Below are positions 16,480 to 24,716 of a DNA stretch of 64,000 nucleotides, in pieces (the first letter of the stretch is position 1; each line of letters opens with the position of its first letter). The DNA is taken from contig NZ_QJUA01000023.1 in NCBI RefSeq assembly GCF_003254575.1, forward strand, positions 24,905 to 88,904. The letters run 5' to 3'. The position numbers and the translations under genes were made by a program. This stretch comes from Mycobacterium kyogaense. Lineage in GTDB: Bacteria > Actinomycetota > Actinomycetes > Mycobacteriales > Mycobacteriaceae. A model generated the notes under the pieces. It was not told the origin of the DNA, ran no database searches, and saw nothing but the letters and a program-made list of their open reading frames with translations.

Positions 16480-17802
16480 ATGTCATGGGGATTCGAAACC
16501 GATACCGACTTCCAGGCCAAACTGGACTGGGCTGAGGGGTTCGTGCGTAGTGAAGTGCAACCGCTCGACCACGTACTCGAGCACGGTTTCGACATGGCCG
16601 ACCCCCTGCGTCAGGCGCTGATACCGCCCCTGCAGGCCCAGGTTCGTCGGGAAGGATTGTGGGCCTGCCACCTCGGCCCCGAGCTCGGAGGGCCGGGTTA
16701 CGGGCAACTGAAATTGGCGCTGTTGAACGAAGTACTCGGCCGAAGCCCCTGGGCGCCCATTGTCTTCGGCTGCCACGCACCCGACTCCGGGAACGCCGAG
16801 ATCCTCGCGCACTACGGAACCGACGAGCTCAAGCGACGCTATCTGCAGCCGCTGTTGGACAACGAGGTCGTCTCGGCCTTCTCGATGACCGAGCCGCGCG
16901 GCGGGTCGGACCCCACTCAGTTCACGTGTCGAGCCGAATTGGACGGCGAGTCTTGGGTTCTCGACGGCGAAAAATGGTTCACTTCGCACGCTCGGTTCGC
17001 CGATTTCCTTATCGTCCTAGCCGTCACCGACCCCGATGCCGAACCGCACCGCCGGATGTCGATGTTCGTCGTGCCCGCCCAGACGCCAGGCGTCAACATC
17101 GTACGCAATGTGGGAATGGCCGGGTTTGCCGAAGCTGAGGGAACCCACGCCTACATTCGCTATGAGGGTGCACGCATTCCGCGGGACCACATACTCGGAG
17201 AACGAGGCGACGGTTTCGTCGTCGCTCAGACCCGATTGGGTGGCGGTCGAATCCACCACGCCATGCGTACCGTGGGGCTGGTCCGGTACGCGTTCGAGAT
17301 GCTCTGCGAACGCGCACTCTCACGTTTCACCGACGGCAGCCAGTTGTCCCGCAAGCAGGCCGTCGAGCACATGATCGCTGATTCGTGGATACAGATCGAG
17401 CAATTCAGACTGCTGGTGATGCAAACAGCGTGGAAAATCGACAAGTACAACGATTACCGAAAAGTCCGCGGCGACATCTCGGCCGTGAAGGCGGCGATGC
17501 CCGCGGTGTTGCACGATGTGGCTGCTCGCGCGCTGCAGATCCACGGCTCCCTAGGCGCTTCCGAGGAGATGCCATTCGGGCAGATGATCATGAACTCATT
17601 TCAGATGGGCCTCGTCGACGGAGCCACCGAGGTGCACAAGAGCACCCTCGCGCGGCAACTACTGCGCCAGTACGAGGGCACGCAGGACCTGTTCCCCACC
17701 CAGCATCTTCCACGCTTGCAGGACGCAGCTCGCGAGAAGTTCGCCGACGAGATAGCCGAGGTTGCAAGGTCGTCGGACGGTGAAACCGTGGCCTTCGTAT
17801 AG
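16480..17802 (+). CDS. Acyl-CoA dehydrogenase
   Basis: A 440-residue flavin acyl-CoA dehydrogenase. It has FSMTEPRGGSDPT (FAD/substrate loop), a middle beta-domain ending in GERGDGFVVAQTRLGGGRI, and the C-terminal VDGATEVHKSTLARQ in which the Glu fits the catalytic base. It introduces the alpha,beta double bond. The ATG at 16480 (MSWGFETD) has GAGGAGG upstream, so the longer open frame from 16156, inside the CoA-transferase gene, is rejected. It is last in its operon and convergent with the luciferase-like gene. Confidence 0.93.
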   Translation: MSWGFETDTDFQAKLDWAEGFVRSEVQPLDHVLEHGFDMADPLRQALIPPLQAQVRREGLWACHLGPELGGPGYGQLKLALLNEVLGRSPWAPIVFGCHAPDSGNAEILAHYGTDELKRRYLQPLLDNEVVSAFSMTEPRGGSDPTQFTCRAELDGESWVLDGEKWFTSHARFADFLIVLAVTDPDAEPHRRMSMFVVPAQTPGVNIVRNVGMAGFAEAEGTHAYIRYEGARIPRDHILGERGDGFVVAQTRLGGGRIHHAMRTVGLVRYAFEMLCERALSRFTDGSQLSRKQAVEHMIADSWIQIEQFRLLVMQTAWKIDKYNDYRKVRGDISAVKAAMPAVLHDVAARALQIHGSLGASEEMPFGQMIMNSFQMGLVDGATEVHKSTLARQLLRQYEGTQDLFPTQHLPRLQDAAREKFADEIAEVARSSDGETVAFV

Positions 17803-17866
17803 GGGCGAGCGCACCTCGGAATGCTGTCCGCGGGCAAGGACGCCGTGCGCTCTGAGACACAACGCG

Positions 17867-17887
17867 GCGCGCTACATCAAAGCGCGC
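17867..17887. terminator. Possible convergent terminator hairpin
   Basis: GCGCGCT - ACATCAA - AGCGCGC, a perfect 7-bp GC-rich stem. It sits where the rightward acyl-CoA dehydrogenase operon and the leftward operon meet, and overlaps the stop codon of the luciferase-like gene. No T-tract follows, so its action as a terminator is uncertain. Confidence 0.35.
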
Positions 17888-18822
17888 AACAGCGAAACCA
17901 TCTGTGTTCCGACGCTGTCGATCATGGCGGTGATGTCTTCGGAGGGGACACCAGGAAGGTGCAGGCGCACGTCGATGGCGTCGGCACCGATCGTGTGGTG
18001 TTCCTCGGCGAGTTCCGCCGCGATATCACGCGCATCCCCACACGCAATTCCGATTCGGAAGCCGCTGTGTTGGCGCATCGTCGTGTCTGCCGCGTCCTGA
18101 TAGCGGCGACGGAATCGCGCGCTCACATCCGCGGGAAGCTCACCCAGCCACACTGTCCGAGTCCACACGACCGGGCCGGGCCCTCCCAGAGCGCGGTACT
18201 GCTGCGACAGTCTGGCAAGACGAACCGGATCTTCCCCTCCGGGGAACATCACGCCTAGACCAAAGCGTGCAGCGCGAGCAACGCCTCCGGCACTGTTGGC
18301 AGCGACGAGAACAGGCGCCCCGGAGGCCGGCCAGCCCCGTGCCGCCGCGTCGCCATCAGAGCAATCTCCGGACGTATGCAGGGTCTGTGTCAGGGCGCGC
18401 AGCTGCCGTTCGAAACGTTGCGCTCTTTCACCGTAGGGCACGTTCAGATAATCGAAATCGGCGCGCGCGTAACCGGGGGCGAGTGCAGCGGTGACGCGGC
18501 CGGGAAATTTGGTTGCCGTCCACGCCAGTTCTTCGGCGAATAGGCGTCCGTTGCGCACCGAGAGGATTGTGGGCGCGGGTCCCGACCACACCGTCGATGT
18601 CGCAGCTAGCAGCCAGTTGGTGACCAGGAGGGGCTGGGGCAGATATCCGGGGAACCCGTTGTGGTGCTCGCTGAGCGTCACGCCGTCGAAACCGGCAATC
18701 TCGGCGACTACCGCCTGTTGCAGCAGTAGGTCGATCTGGCCGCGTGCGGACAGTTCGGTGTCCGGATGTAGACCCAGCGATACGCTGCCCGCAGCGAAGG
18801 GCCGACGTGGCGGTGGGGCCAC
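17872..18822 (-). CDS. LLM-class flavin-dependent oxidoreductase (luciferase-like)
   Basis: A 316-residue TIM-barrel protein of the bacterial luciferase superfamily. Family features include FDGVTLSEHHNGFPG near the N-terminus and the flavin/F420-site strand with APTILSVRNGRLFAEELA. Members are FMNH2-dependent monooxygenases, including Baeyer-Villiger-type, or F420-dependent dehydrogenases; the sequence alone does not decide. The start is GTG at 18822, 6 bp after the upstream stop. It is last of seven leftward genes beginning at 23362. A ring-opening monooxygenase would make sense, but that is inference. Confidence 0.85.
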   Translation of the reverse strand: MAPPPRRPFAAGSVSLGLHPDTELSARGQIDLLLQQAVVAEIAGFDGVTLSEHHNGFPGYLPQPLLVTNWLLAATSTVWSGPAPTILSVRNGRLFAEELAWTATKFPGRVTAALAPGYARADFDYLNVPYGERAQRFERQLRALTQTLHTSGDCSDGDAAARGWPASGAPVLVAANSAGGVARAARFGLGVMFPGGEDPVRLARLSQQYRALGGPGPVVWTRTVWLGELPADVSARFRRRYQDAADTTMRQHSGFRIGIACGDARDIAAELAEEHHTIGADAIDVRLHLPGVPSEDITAMIDSVGTQMVSLLRALM

Positions 18823-18828
18823 CTGAGC

Positions 18829-19941
18829 TCAGAACTTGAGACGGTCGGCGAGGGTGCGTCGCTGGAACGCACTGTCGCCGTGCAGGATCGCGGTGCTATG
18901 GGCTCGGCGGAAGTACAGGTGCGCATCGTGCTCCCACGTGAATCCGATGCCGCCGTGCACCTGGATGTTCTCGCCTGCGACGAAGGTGTACGCCTCAGAG
19001 CAGAACGCTTTCGCCAGTGGCGCTGCGGTATGAAGGGCGCTCGGGTCGTATCGCAGAACGGCGGCGAGATGATCGACGGCGGATCGAGCCGATTCCACGG
19101 CGACGAGCATGTCGGCGCACTTGTGTTTCACTGCCTGGAAGCTGCCGATCGGCCGACCGAACTGCTGGCGGATCTTGGCGTACTCCACTGCCATATCGAG
19201 GCAGCGCGCAGCGCCGCCGAGTTGTTCGGCCGCAATCATGGCGTTGGCCTCGTCGACAGCCACATCGAGCACTGCCCCCGCGTCGCCGACACTGATCCGT
19301 CTCGCCGGTGTGGCGTTGAAGACGATGTGGGCCATTGGCCGAGTCTGGTCCAGTACCCGCATCGGCTTGCGGCTGACGCCAGCTGATGACGCGTCGACCA
19401 CATACAGTTGCAGTTCGGCGCCGTCATGGGCCGCAACGAGCACCACATCGGCCGACGCGCCGTCGATGACGAAGCTCGTCTCGCCGTGCAACACGGCCCG
19501 GTCGGAGTCGGGATTCTCTGCCTTCGCAGTCACCCCGCTCGGTGTTCCATCGGTGGCCGTGTGCGCGACCGCTGCGGTGATCTCGCCCGCCGCCAGGCGA
19601 TGCAGTAGCTCCGACCGAACGGGGCTTGCCGCGCAGGCGAGCAGTGCCGGGATGGCCAGACCTACCGTCGACAGGTAGGGGACGCAGGCCAGCGATCGAC
19701 CCAATTCCTCGAAAACGGCGAGCTGGACCGATGCGTCGTAGCCTCCGCCGCCGTAGTCCTCCGGGACCGCCAGGCCGGGCAGTCCGAGCTCGTTCACCAT
19801 ACGTCCCCACAGCGTGGCATCGAAGCCGTCGGCCGTTTCGATGGTGCGCCGGACGTGCTCGCTCGACGCCGTTGCTGTCAGGAAGTCGCGTAGGACGGAC
19901 TTCAGCTCGTTGACGTCGTCGGTGCTCGTCGTAATTGTCAT
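18829..19941 (-). CDS. Acyl-CoA dehydrogenase (FadE-type, possible heteromeric subunit)
   Basis: A 370-residue acyl-CoA dehydrogenase with the C-terminal signature IQVHGGIGFTWEHDAHLYFRRA, common in actinobacterial FadE subunits of alpha2-beta2 steroid side-chain dehydrogenases. The N-terminal GLAVPEDYGGGGYD and the YAKIRQQFGRPIGSFQAVKHKC block are also typical. A second dehydrogenase gene (21587-22819) lies in the same operon, so the two could form a heterotetramer as in ChsE-type enzymes; this is inferred. The start is the ATG at 19941 with GAGAGGCGAC upstream. It sits 8 bp after the thiolase gene. Confidence 0.92.
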   Translation of the reverse strand: MTITTSTDDVNELKSVLRDFLTATASSEHVRRTIETADGFDATLWGRMVNELGLPGLAVPEDYGGGGYDASVQLAVFEELGRSLACVPYLSTVGLAIPALLACAASPVRSELLHRLAAGEITAAVAHTATDGTPSGVTAKAENPDSDRAVLHGETSFVIDGASADVVLVAAHDGAELQLYVVDASSAGVSRKPMRVLDQTRPMAHIVFNATPARRISVGDAGAVLDVAVDEANAMIAAEQLGGAARCLDMAVEYAKIRQQFGRPIGSFQAVKHKCADMLVAVESARSAVDHLAAVLRYDPSALHTAAPLAKAFCSEAYTFVAGENIQVHGGIGFTWEHDAHLYFRRAHSTAILHGDSAFQRRTLADRLKF

Positions 19942-19949
19942 GTCGCCTC

Positions 19950-21134
19950 TCAACGGGTCAGGACGGTGCAGGCGCTGACACCGGGTGCGCCGTAGACGTG
20001 GGTGAAGCCAACGCCAGGGTCCCCGGGGACCTGCCGTCGCCCGGCGTCACCACGCAGCTGGAGCACGGTCTCGTAGACTTGTCGCAGCCCTGAGGCGCCG
20101 ATCGGCTCGCCCATCGCCAGACACCCTCCGTCGGTGTTCACCGGCAATGCGCCACCAATCTCCGTCGCGCCAGATGAGACCAGTGCGGCTTGTTCTCCGT
20201 GCTCGCACAATCCCGTCTCGGCCATGTGTATGAGCTCCGAACCCGCATCGGTGTCCTGCAATTGCGCCACGGCGACATCACCGGGGTCAACTCCGGCTTG
20301 CTCGAAGGCCGCGCGGGCGGCGTCCTCGGTGGGCCCCGAGCCACGTTGCGACGACAGCCACGGGCTGAAAACTTCGAACGAACCGTAGCGGCGGGTTCTG
20401 GCACTGACCGCTCGGAGGAAGACGGGACGCGTTGTGAAGCGGCGGGCGAGGTCGGCCCGGCACAGCACCAGGGCCACACCCCCCTCACCCGGTGAGCACA
20501 ACATGTACTGCGTGAGAGGGTCGCTCACCATGGGCGCCTCGGCAATATCGTTCTCGGACAACGGCTTTCGTCGCCACGCCATGTCGTTGATCGACCCGTT
20601 CCGAAAGGCCCTGGCCGCGACTTTAGCCAACAACGCGGCGTCGAGACAGTGTTCGTACAAGTAGCGCTGCGTCTTCAGGGCGAAGAACTGCGTGGTGAGC
20701 ATCAGGCCGACTCGGCCATACCACTGCCCCAGTCCCCAGTCTGCGGGCTCGGCGTTGAAGGCACCGCGATCGTGCTTGTCGAAACCGATGGCCATCGCGA
20801 CATCGGCGGAGCCGCTGGTGATGGCATTGGCTGCTACGGTCAGGGCACTTCCGCCGGTGGCGCAGCCGTTGGTGACGTTGATGAACGTCAGACCGGTCAG
20901 GCCGAGGTCGGAGACGAGAGTGTCGGCGGCGCCGGCGGACATGCTCCCTCCCGCGGCGACCTGAACGTCGTGCCAGCCAATTCCCGCATCAGCCAGTGCG
21001 GCACGCACGGCGGAAGCTCCCTGCTGTCTGCCGCTCACCCCGTCAGTACGACCGAATCGGTGCATGCCGATACCGACGATTGCGACGCCGCCCGTGTCGC
21101 GCTGCTGGTCGTTCTCGCTGGCGTCACTCATCAT
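19950..21134 (-). CDS. Thiolase (SCP-x/Ltp-type), DUF35-paired
   Basis: A 394-residue thiolase-fold enzyme. Unlike the paralogue at 3066-4217 it keeps the nucleophilic Cys (VTNGCATGGSAL). The usual C-terminal GHP motif is GEP in NTDGGCLAMGEPIGASG, so the His base is replaced by Glu. It likely cleaves a 3-ketoacyl-CoA, together with the DUF35 protein encoded just upstream. The start may be ATG 21134 or 21131; both overlap the end of the DUF35 gene by a few bases, giving coupled expression. Confidence 0.9.
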   Translation of the reverse strand: MMSDASENDQQRDTGGVAIVGIGMHRFGRTDGVSGRQQGASAVRAALADAGIGWHDVQVAAGGSMSAGAADTLVSDLGLTGLTFINVTNGCATGGSALTVAANAITSGSADVAMAIGFDKHDRGAFNAEPADWGLGQWYGRVGLMLTTQFFALKTQRYLYEHCLDAALLAKVAARAFRNGSINDMAWRRKPLSENDIAEAPMVSDPLTQYMLCSPGEGGVALVLCRADLARRFTTRPVFLRAVSARTRRYGSFEVFSPWLSSQRGSGPTEDAARAAFEQAGVDPGDVAVAQLQDTDAGSELIHMAETGLCEHGEQAALVSSGATEIGGALPVNTDGGCLAMGEPIGASGLRQVYETVLQLRGDAGRRQVPGDPGVGFTHVYGAPGVSACTVLTR

Positions 21135-21561
21135 CGAGGTTTCCCACGGGCTCGAAGGCGAACGTATGCAACACTCGCCCATCCTCGTCGGTTGCGTAAG
21201 GAGCGAGCACGACCTTCACAGCTTGGCCGATGCGCAACTCTGCGGGAGCCGCCGTGGTGAGCCGGCCCTCCACGATGACGACGTCGAAGTCGACGTAACC
21301 GACGCCGTAGGGATCGAATTCGCTTCGGCCAGCCCCGTCGTAGGGCGCCTTGGGCGGGAACCGTTGGATGGTGTAGGACCACAGCAGTCCTTGAGGCGGC
21401 AGGACCCACCGCGCCATATCTGAAGCGGTGCATCGTGGACAGCTCGGCTGGCTTGGGAAGACGGTCGCCCCGCAGCCGCGGCACCTCGCCGCAACGAGCG
21501 ACACTTGGCCATCGGTCACCTCGAGGTGTTCTTCGGCGACGACGGTCTCGATGAGACTCAT
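21124..21561 (-). CDS. DUF35 OB-fold / zinc-ribbon partner (second)
   Basis: A 145-residue protein with zinc-ribbon Cys pairs CRGC and CPRC (residues about 28-44), then an OB-fold. It is the accessory subunit of the thiolase whose gene it overlaps. Here the DUF35 gene precedes the thiolase gene; in the first pair (2623-4217) it follows. The pairs are therefore not a simple recent tandem copy. DUF35 subunits help bind the CoA part of bulky substrates. Confidence 0.9.
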   Translation of the reverse strand: MSLIETVVAEEHLEVTDGQVSLVAARCRGCGATVFPSQPSCPRCTASDMARWVLPPQGLLWSYTIQRFPPKAPYDGAGRSEFDPYGVGYVDFDVVIVEGRLTTAAPAELRIGQAVKVVLAPYATDEDGRVLHTFAFEPVGNLDDE

Positions 21562-21586
21562 GCTAGGTTTCCTTCGTTCGTCGTCG

Positions 21587-22819
21587 TCACGACGGCCTGG
21601 GTTCGCGCGGTAGGCCCAGGATCCGCTCGGCGAGGATGTTGCGCTGAATTTCGTCGGTGCCTCCGGCTATGCGGTAGCCGGGTGCGCCCAATAAATGGGA
21701 CGTCCACGCGAAAGTGCCCCATTCCTCCGTGTCGGCGATCAGCCGCTCACCGAGCACCTTCGCGGCCACGACCGAGATGCGGCTCATGTTCTGAGTCCAG
21801 AGCAATTTGCTGATCGAACCTTCGGCGCCCGGGGCGGCACCGTGTTGCGCCTTGGCCGCTGCGCGTTGGTTGGTCAGCTCCTCGATCCGGGCGTGGATGA
21901 ACAGGTCCGCCAGGGCATCGCGGATCATCGGGTCGTCGGTGCGGCCGAAATGCCGCGCCGCAGCGAGAACATCGCTGAATTGTCCTCCAGCACTGTGACC
22001 TCCACCAGTGGAATGGTCCCGTTCAAACGCCAGGACGGTCATAGCGACCGTCCAGCCGGCACCGACATCGCCGAGACGCAAGTCGTCAGGAACGCGTACC
22101 TCATCGAGGAAGACCTCGTTGAAACTCGTTCCCCCCGTGATCTGGCGTATCGGTCTGATCACGACCCCGTCGGCGTCGAGCGGCACGAGGAACGCCGTGA
22201 GTCCGTGGTGCCGATCAGAGCCGGGTTCACTGCGGGCGATAGCCAAGCCCCACTGAGCGAATCGCGCCCCGGAGGTCCACACCTTACGACCGTTGAGCAA
22301 CCAGGCGTCGCCGTCACGGGCCGCACGGGTCTGGACGCCAGCGAGATCGGAGCCGGCATCGGGCTCACTGAACAGCTGGCACGCCACTTCCTCCATCCGT
22401 AGTAGCGGACGCAGGAATCGCTTGCGTTGGTCGGCGTGGCCCAGCGCGGCGATGGTCGGGGCGATCAGAGCAATTGACACCACCGGGAGTTCCCCGGCCT
22501 CGGGAACCTCATACTCGGCTTCGAGCTCTCTGTATCGGCGCAGTAACCGCTGCGGCAGTGGTGTTGGGTGTTCGGCTGCACCCAACGAGTCCACGTAGCC
22601 GGCGTCGAATTTTGCACGTTGCCATGCCGCCATAGCCGCCAAACGGTCGGCCAGTTCCGCATCGTCGACGTCGTCGAATACCGAGACGTCGTCGGAGCCC
22701 TGCCCCCAGACCCTCGTCGCCGAAGGTGTCCGAGGTACAACACCTTGGGCTTGAAACCACTGGCGCACAGAGGAGTCGAAGTCCGCGAGTGAGGTCGCTT
22801 CGTCGGCGAGCTCACTCAT
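21587..22819 (-). CDS. Acyl-CoA dehydrogenase
   Basis: A 410-residue acyl-CoA dehydrogenase with QLFSEPDAGSDLAG, LNGRKVWTSGA and the C-terminal IAGGTDEIQRNILAERILGLP, a canonical FAD/active-site motif. The first 60 residues are unusually acidic. The ATG at 22819 overlaps the ferredoxin stop by 4 bp (ATGA). It may act alone or as partner of the FadE at 18829-19941. Its coupling to a ferredoxin gene is unusual for an acyl-CoA dehydrogenase and may only reflect operon packing. Confidence 0.93.
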   Translation of the reverse strand: MSELADEATSLADFDSSVRQWFQAQGVVPRTPSATRVWGQGSDDVSVFDDVDDAELADRLAAMAAWQRAKFDAGYVDSLGAAEHPTPLPQRLLRRYRELEAEYEVPEAGELPVVSIALIAPTIAALGHADQRKRFLRPLLRMEEVACQLFSEPDAGSDLAGVQTRAARDGDAWLLNGRKVWTSGARFAQWGLAIARSEPGSDRHHGLTAFLVPLDADGVVIRPIRQITGGTSFNEVFLDEVRVPDDLRLGDVGAGWTVAMTVLAFERDHSTGGGHSAGGQFSDVLAAARHFGRTDDPMIRDALADLFIHARIEELTNQRAAAKAQHGAAPGAEGSISKLLWTQNMSRISVVAAKVLGERLIADTEEWGTFAWTSHLLGAPGYRIAGGTDEIQRNILAERILGLPREPRPS

Positions 22820-23007
22820 GAGGTAACCGACAATGCGGACCGGGGGCATTGTAGGGCCGCTTCTCGCACGTCGGCTTCAGCATCTGCAGGCACTTCGTCC
22901 ACCAGAACGTGCAGATCGAGATCGTCGTCGAGCTCGAAAACCGTTGGTGCGAGAGCCATACAGACTCCATTGACCTGGCAGAGGTCACGGTCGACGCTGA
23001 CCTTCAC
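22816..23007 (-). CDS. [3Fe-4S] ferredoxin
   Basis: A 63-residue ferredoxin, MKVSVDRDLCQVNGVC followed by a distal LQCP, the three-Cys pattern of P450-partner [3Fe-4S] ferredoxins. It carries single electrons from a ferredoxin reductase to a P450. No P450 is in this operon, so it must serve one in trans: the genes at 6352-7590, 27430-28725 or 33044-34450. It overlaps the downstream dehydrogenase gene. Confidence 0.92.
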   Translation of the reverse strand: MKVSVDRDLCQVNGVCMALAPTVFELDDDLDLHVLVDEVPADAEADVREAALQCPRSALSVTS

Positions 23008-23038
23008 TGCGGGTCCCCCAGATGCGATTGCGATCTGT

Positions 23039-23362
23039 TCACGCGATGACGCCTTTGGCCGAAGTCCCCACCGAAAGACTGACGAATCGATCGGCGGTAG
23101 GAACGCCGTCGAAAAGCTCTCCCATGCGCGAGATGAGTTTGACGCAGTGCGGCTGACGATAGTGGGTGGCGATGTCCTCGGGCGTCCGGTACACCTCCAC
23201 CGCCAACAACTCGAGAGGATTGTCGGGATGTTCGTGGAGGGTGAACTTCAGGACGCCGTCTTCTTCGTGGGAGGCCACGATCTCCTCGCGGAGCGCCTCG
23301 AGCGCCGCCTCGCGTTGACCGTCCTTGATCCTGATTCGGGAAATCACCACGTTGTGGGCCAC
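23039..23362 (-). CDS. ABM-family (antibiotic biosynthesis monooxygenase-like) protein
   Basis: A 107-residue ferredoxin-like alpha+beta protein, MAHNVVISRIRIKDGQ...LEALREEIVASHEEDG, ending in a PHCVKLI strand. The ABM fold covers cofactor-free quinone-forming monooxygenases, but many members are of unknown function. It is the first gene of the long leftward operon (23362 to 17872), under operator copy 7. It could oxidise a phenolic or enolic intermediate; the reaction is unproven. Confidence 0.8.
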   Translation of the reverse strand: MAHNVVISRIRIKDGQREAALEALREEIVASHEEDGVLKFTLHEHPDNPLELLAVEVYRTPEDIATHYRQPHCVKLISRMGELFDGVPTADRFVSLSVGTSAKGVIA

Positions 23363-23388
23363 GCTGCCTCCTCGCTGCTCAATAAACG

Positions 23389-23402
23389 ACCGGCGGGTCG
23401 GT
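23389..23402. promoter_or_regulatory. TetR-type operator copy 7 with -10
   Basis: ACCGGCGGGTCGGT, 26 bp upstream of the ABM-like gene start at 23362. Read leftward, TATTGA begins exactly 5 bp beyond the palindrome, the same geometry as copies 4, 8, 9, 10 and 11. It should control the seven-gene operon down to 17872. Confidence 0.72.
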
Positions 23403-23457
23403 CGAAGTTTAGGGACTGTGCCAGGACGTCGTCAACGGATTGGCGAAACAAAATCCG

Positions 23458-23471
23458 ACCGTCGCGTCGGT
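23458..23471. promoter_or_regulatory. TetR-type operator copy 8 with -10
   Basis: ACCGTCGCGTCGGT, with TAATCT at 23476-23481 (5 bp after the palindrome) as a good -10. It faces the ferredoxin reductase operon starting at 23517. With copy 7 it forms a divergent pair 69 bp apart. Confidence 0.75.
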
Positions 23472-23516
23472 CTGGTAATCTGCGGGCGTGAAATTCTCGG
23501 CTCACAGCATCACAGC

Positions 23517-24716
23517 ATGAAGGACCGCGACGTCGTCATCGTCGGCGGCGGCGCGGCGGGCGTGAAGACAGCTCACATGCTGCGCGAGCGGGGTTATACG
23601 GGTCGGGTAGTGCTCGTATGCGATGAAGACCACGTTGGCTACGACCGCCCTCCGCTGTCCAAACAAGTGCTCACCGGACAGTGGACTCCGGACCGGCTCA
23701 CGGCCAATCTCGACGTGGATGCCGACGTGCTGCCGGCGACTCGAGCTGTCAAGCTGAGTCTGGACACCCGTACTGTCACTCTGCACACCGGAGACGAGCT
23801 GCACTTCGATCAGCTCGTCATCGCCACCGGCACACGGGCTCGCCGGTTGCCGTTGTGCGACGTGCGCCGCGTCCACGTCGTCCGCTCCCTGACGGACGCC
23901 ACCTCGCTGCTCGCCGACCTGGACAAGTCGCCGAACCGCGTAGCCGTCGTCGGCGGCGGGTTCATCGGCGCCGAAGTCGCATCCAGCTGCCGCCAGCGGG
24001 GCCTGCCGGTAACCCTCATCGAACCCGCACCGTTTCCGCTGGTCCGCGCGGTCGGATCGACGGTCGGGCGGTGCCTCGCCGAGCACTACAGCGATCACGG
24101 TGTCGATGTGCGGCTGGGCATCAGCGTCGCCGGCTGGACGGTTGACGCTGGCGGCGGACTCACGGGGCTGGATCTCTCCGACGGCTCATCGGTCGCCTGC
24201 GACGTCGCCGTCGTCGCGATCGGGGCGCAGCCCAACACCGAATGGCTTCACGGCTCGGGGCTGAGCCTTGAGGACGGGGTGGTCTGCGACAAGGACCTGA
24301 TCGCCGCACCCGGTGTACTTGCCGTAGGTGACATCGCTCGATGGCCGAACGCTTCCACCAAGCAGTTTCGCCGTATCGAGCACTGGGACAACGCAGGACG
24401 CCAAGCCTCTCACGCCGCCGCCACACTGCTCGATTCGCCGCGACCCGAGCACGGATACATGCCCGTGCCCTGGGTGTGGTCAGACCAGTTCGACCGCAAG
24501 ATTCAGATCTACGGCTCCACCGATGGTCACGACGAAGTACTGATCTCGGCCGGAACGCTGTCCGAACGCAAATTCGTGGCGCTCTACCGCAGAGGTGACC
24601 ATTTGTCTGCGGCGTTGAGCGTGAACATGGCCCGTCCGCTACTCGCCTACCGCCGCCTGTTCGAACGCGGCGACGTTGCGTGGACCGAAGTGCTCGACCT
24701 CGCCGCCCACTCATGA
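23517..24716 (+). CDS. FAD-dependent ferredoxin reductase
   Basis: A 399-residue reductase of the putidaredoxin/rhodocoxin reductase type. It has an FAD-binding VVIVGGGAAG near the N-terminus, YDRPPLSK, the NAD-binding VAVVGGGFIGAEVA in the middle, and a C-terminal domain with HWDNAGRQASHAA. It passes electrons from NAD(P)H to ferredoxins. It is the only ferredoxin reductase in the window, so probably common to the three P450s via the two [3Fe-4S] ferredoxins and possibly to the Rieske enzyme. The ATG at 23517 lies after the palindrome and -10; earlier in-frame starts are rejected for that reason. Confidence 0.93.
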   Translation: MKDRDVVIVGGGAAGVKTAHMLRERGYTGRVVLVCDEDHVGYDRPPLSKQVLTGQWTPDRLTANLDVDADVLPATRAVKLSLDTRTVTLHTGDELHFDQLVIATGTRARRLPLCDVRRVHVVRSLTDATSLLADLDKSPNRVAVVGGGFIGAEVASSCRQRGLPVTLIEPAPFPLVRAVGSTVGRCLAEHYSDHGVDVRLGISVAGWTVDAGGGLTGLDLSDGSSVACDVAVVAIGAQPNTEWLHGSGLSLEDGVVCDKDLIAAPGVLAVGDIARWPNASTKQFRRIEHWDNAGRQASHAAATLLDSPRPEHGYMPVPWVWSDQFDRKIQIYGSTDGHDEVLISAGTLSERKFVALYRRGDHLSAALSVNMARPLLAYRRLFERGDVAWTEVLDLAAHS

